From Deltaproteobacteria bacterium (lineage in GTDB: Bacteria; Desulfobacterota; SM23-61), in NCBI GenBank assembly GCA_029857975.1, contig JAOUFX010000190.1:1-6328 (forward strand): a stretch of DNA of 6,328 nt, read 5' to 3'. Below, one piece after another: positions 6,210 to 6,328 of this stretch. The position numbers were made by a program, and so were the translations under genes. The notes beneath the pieces are model-generated. The model ran no database searches. It saw only the letters and a program-made list of their open reading frames with translations, and was not told where the DNA came from. How positions within the stretch are numbered: position 1 is the first letter of the stretch; every line of letters starts with the position of its first letter.

Positions 6210-6328
6210 ATGATTTATTGGGGGCAGTTACGATCTCGATGGTCTTCACATAGAGAGGAGAGACGAGATCCGGAAATTCGGGTTGCGTACATCCATGGCA
6301 TCCTCCGCCAGATCCCACGCACCAGTTC
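6208..6328 (-). CDS. [NiFe]-hydrogenase small subunit, C-terminal end (partial)
   Basis: Only the last 39 codons and the TAA stop are in the window; the gene enters from the right edge. The translated tail begins NWCVGSGGGCHGC and continues with TQPEFPD, then SPLY. This matches the C-terminal iron-sulfur segment of [NiFe]-hydrogenase small subunits, where the last Cys-x-x-Cys (here C10 and C13 of the visible part) ligates the medial cluster of the electron relay. The chain ends about 19 residues after the PEFPD motif, so there is no C-terminal membrane helix of the HyaA/HoxK kind. The Cys after NW (visible residue 3) stands exactly where classical group 1 enzymes have Pro, seven residues before the CxxC, and implies a [4Fe-4S] rather than [3Fe-4S] medial cluster. 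The Tat signal and proximal-cluster cysteines would lie outside the window. The large subunit follows after 11 bp, which supports the assignment. Confidence 0.9.
   Translation of the reverse strand, partial: NWCVGSGGGCHGCTQPEFPDLVSPLYVKTIEIVTAPNKS

Overview
The window reads as one co-directional gene cluster on the minus strand of an anaerobic bacterium. From right to left, in the direction of transcription, it holds the 3' end of a [NiFe]-hydrogenase small subunit, the complete hydrogenase large subunit, MetV, MetF, a membrane sensor histidine kinase, a stand-alone receiver-domain response regulator, and a second MetV-like protein that runs off the left edge. Gaps between genes are 11, 21, 15, 77, 42 and 29 bp. 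Every start is preceded by a purine-rich Shine-Dalgarno sequence. I see no convincing promoter or terminator inside the window, so the simplest reading is a single operon that begins and ends outside it.

The content suggests a strictly anaerobic, H2- and C1-metabolising bacterium with the Wood-Ljungdahl (reductive acetyl-CoA) methyl branch. The MetV/MetF pair, the group-1-like [NiFe] hydrogenase, the Cache3/Cache2-type histidine kinase and the style of the response regulator resemble what is found in Desulfobacterota (sulfate reducers and syntrophs). That placement is from memory of these families and is tentative; a clostridial-type acetogen is not excluded.

Right part (4637-6328): a hydrogenase with all nickel ligands and a cleavable C-terminal peptide. 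Its small-subunit tail has a natural Cys where classical group 1 enzymes have the Pro beside the medial [3Fe-4S] cluster, which predicts a [4Fe-4S] medial cluster. Middle (3059-4615): the MetV and MetF subunits of a MetVF-type methylene-tetrahydrofolate reductase. Left (1-2981): a two-component pair without a DNA-binding output, then a divergent second MetV.

How they may work together (inference): H2 oxidation could supply electrons for reduction of methylene-THF to methyl-THF, or the reverse in syntrophic oxidation, with the sensor kinase tuning the locus to an extracytoplasmic small molecule. Two observations deserve most attention. The two MetV paralogues have each lost a different one of the three N-terminal cysteines of the family motif. 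And a hydrogenase of a normally periplasmic class sits directly upstream of a cytosolic C1 reductase.
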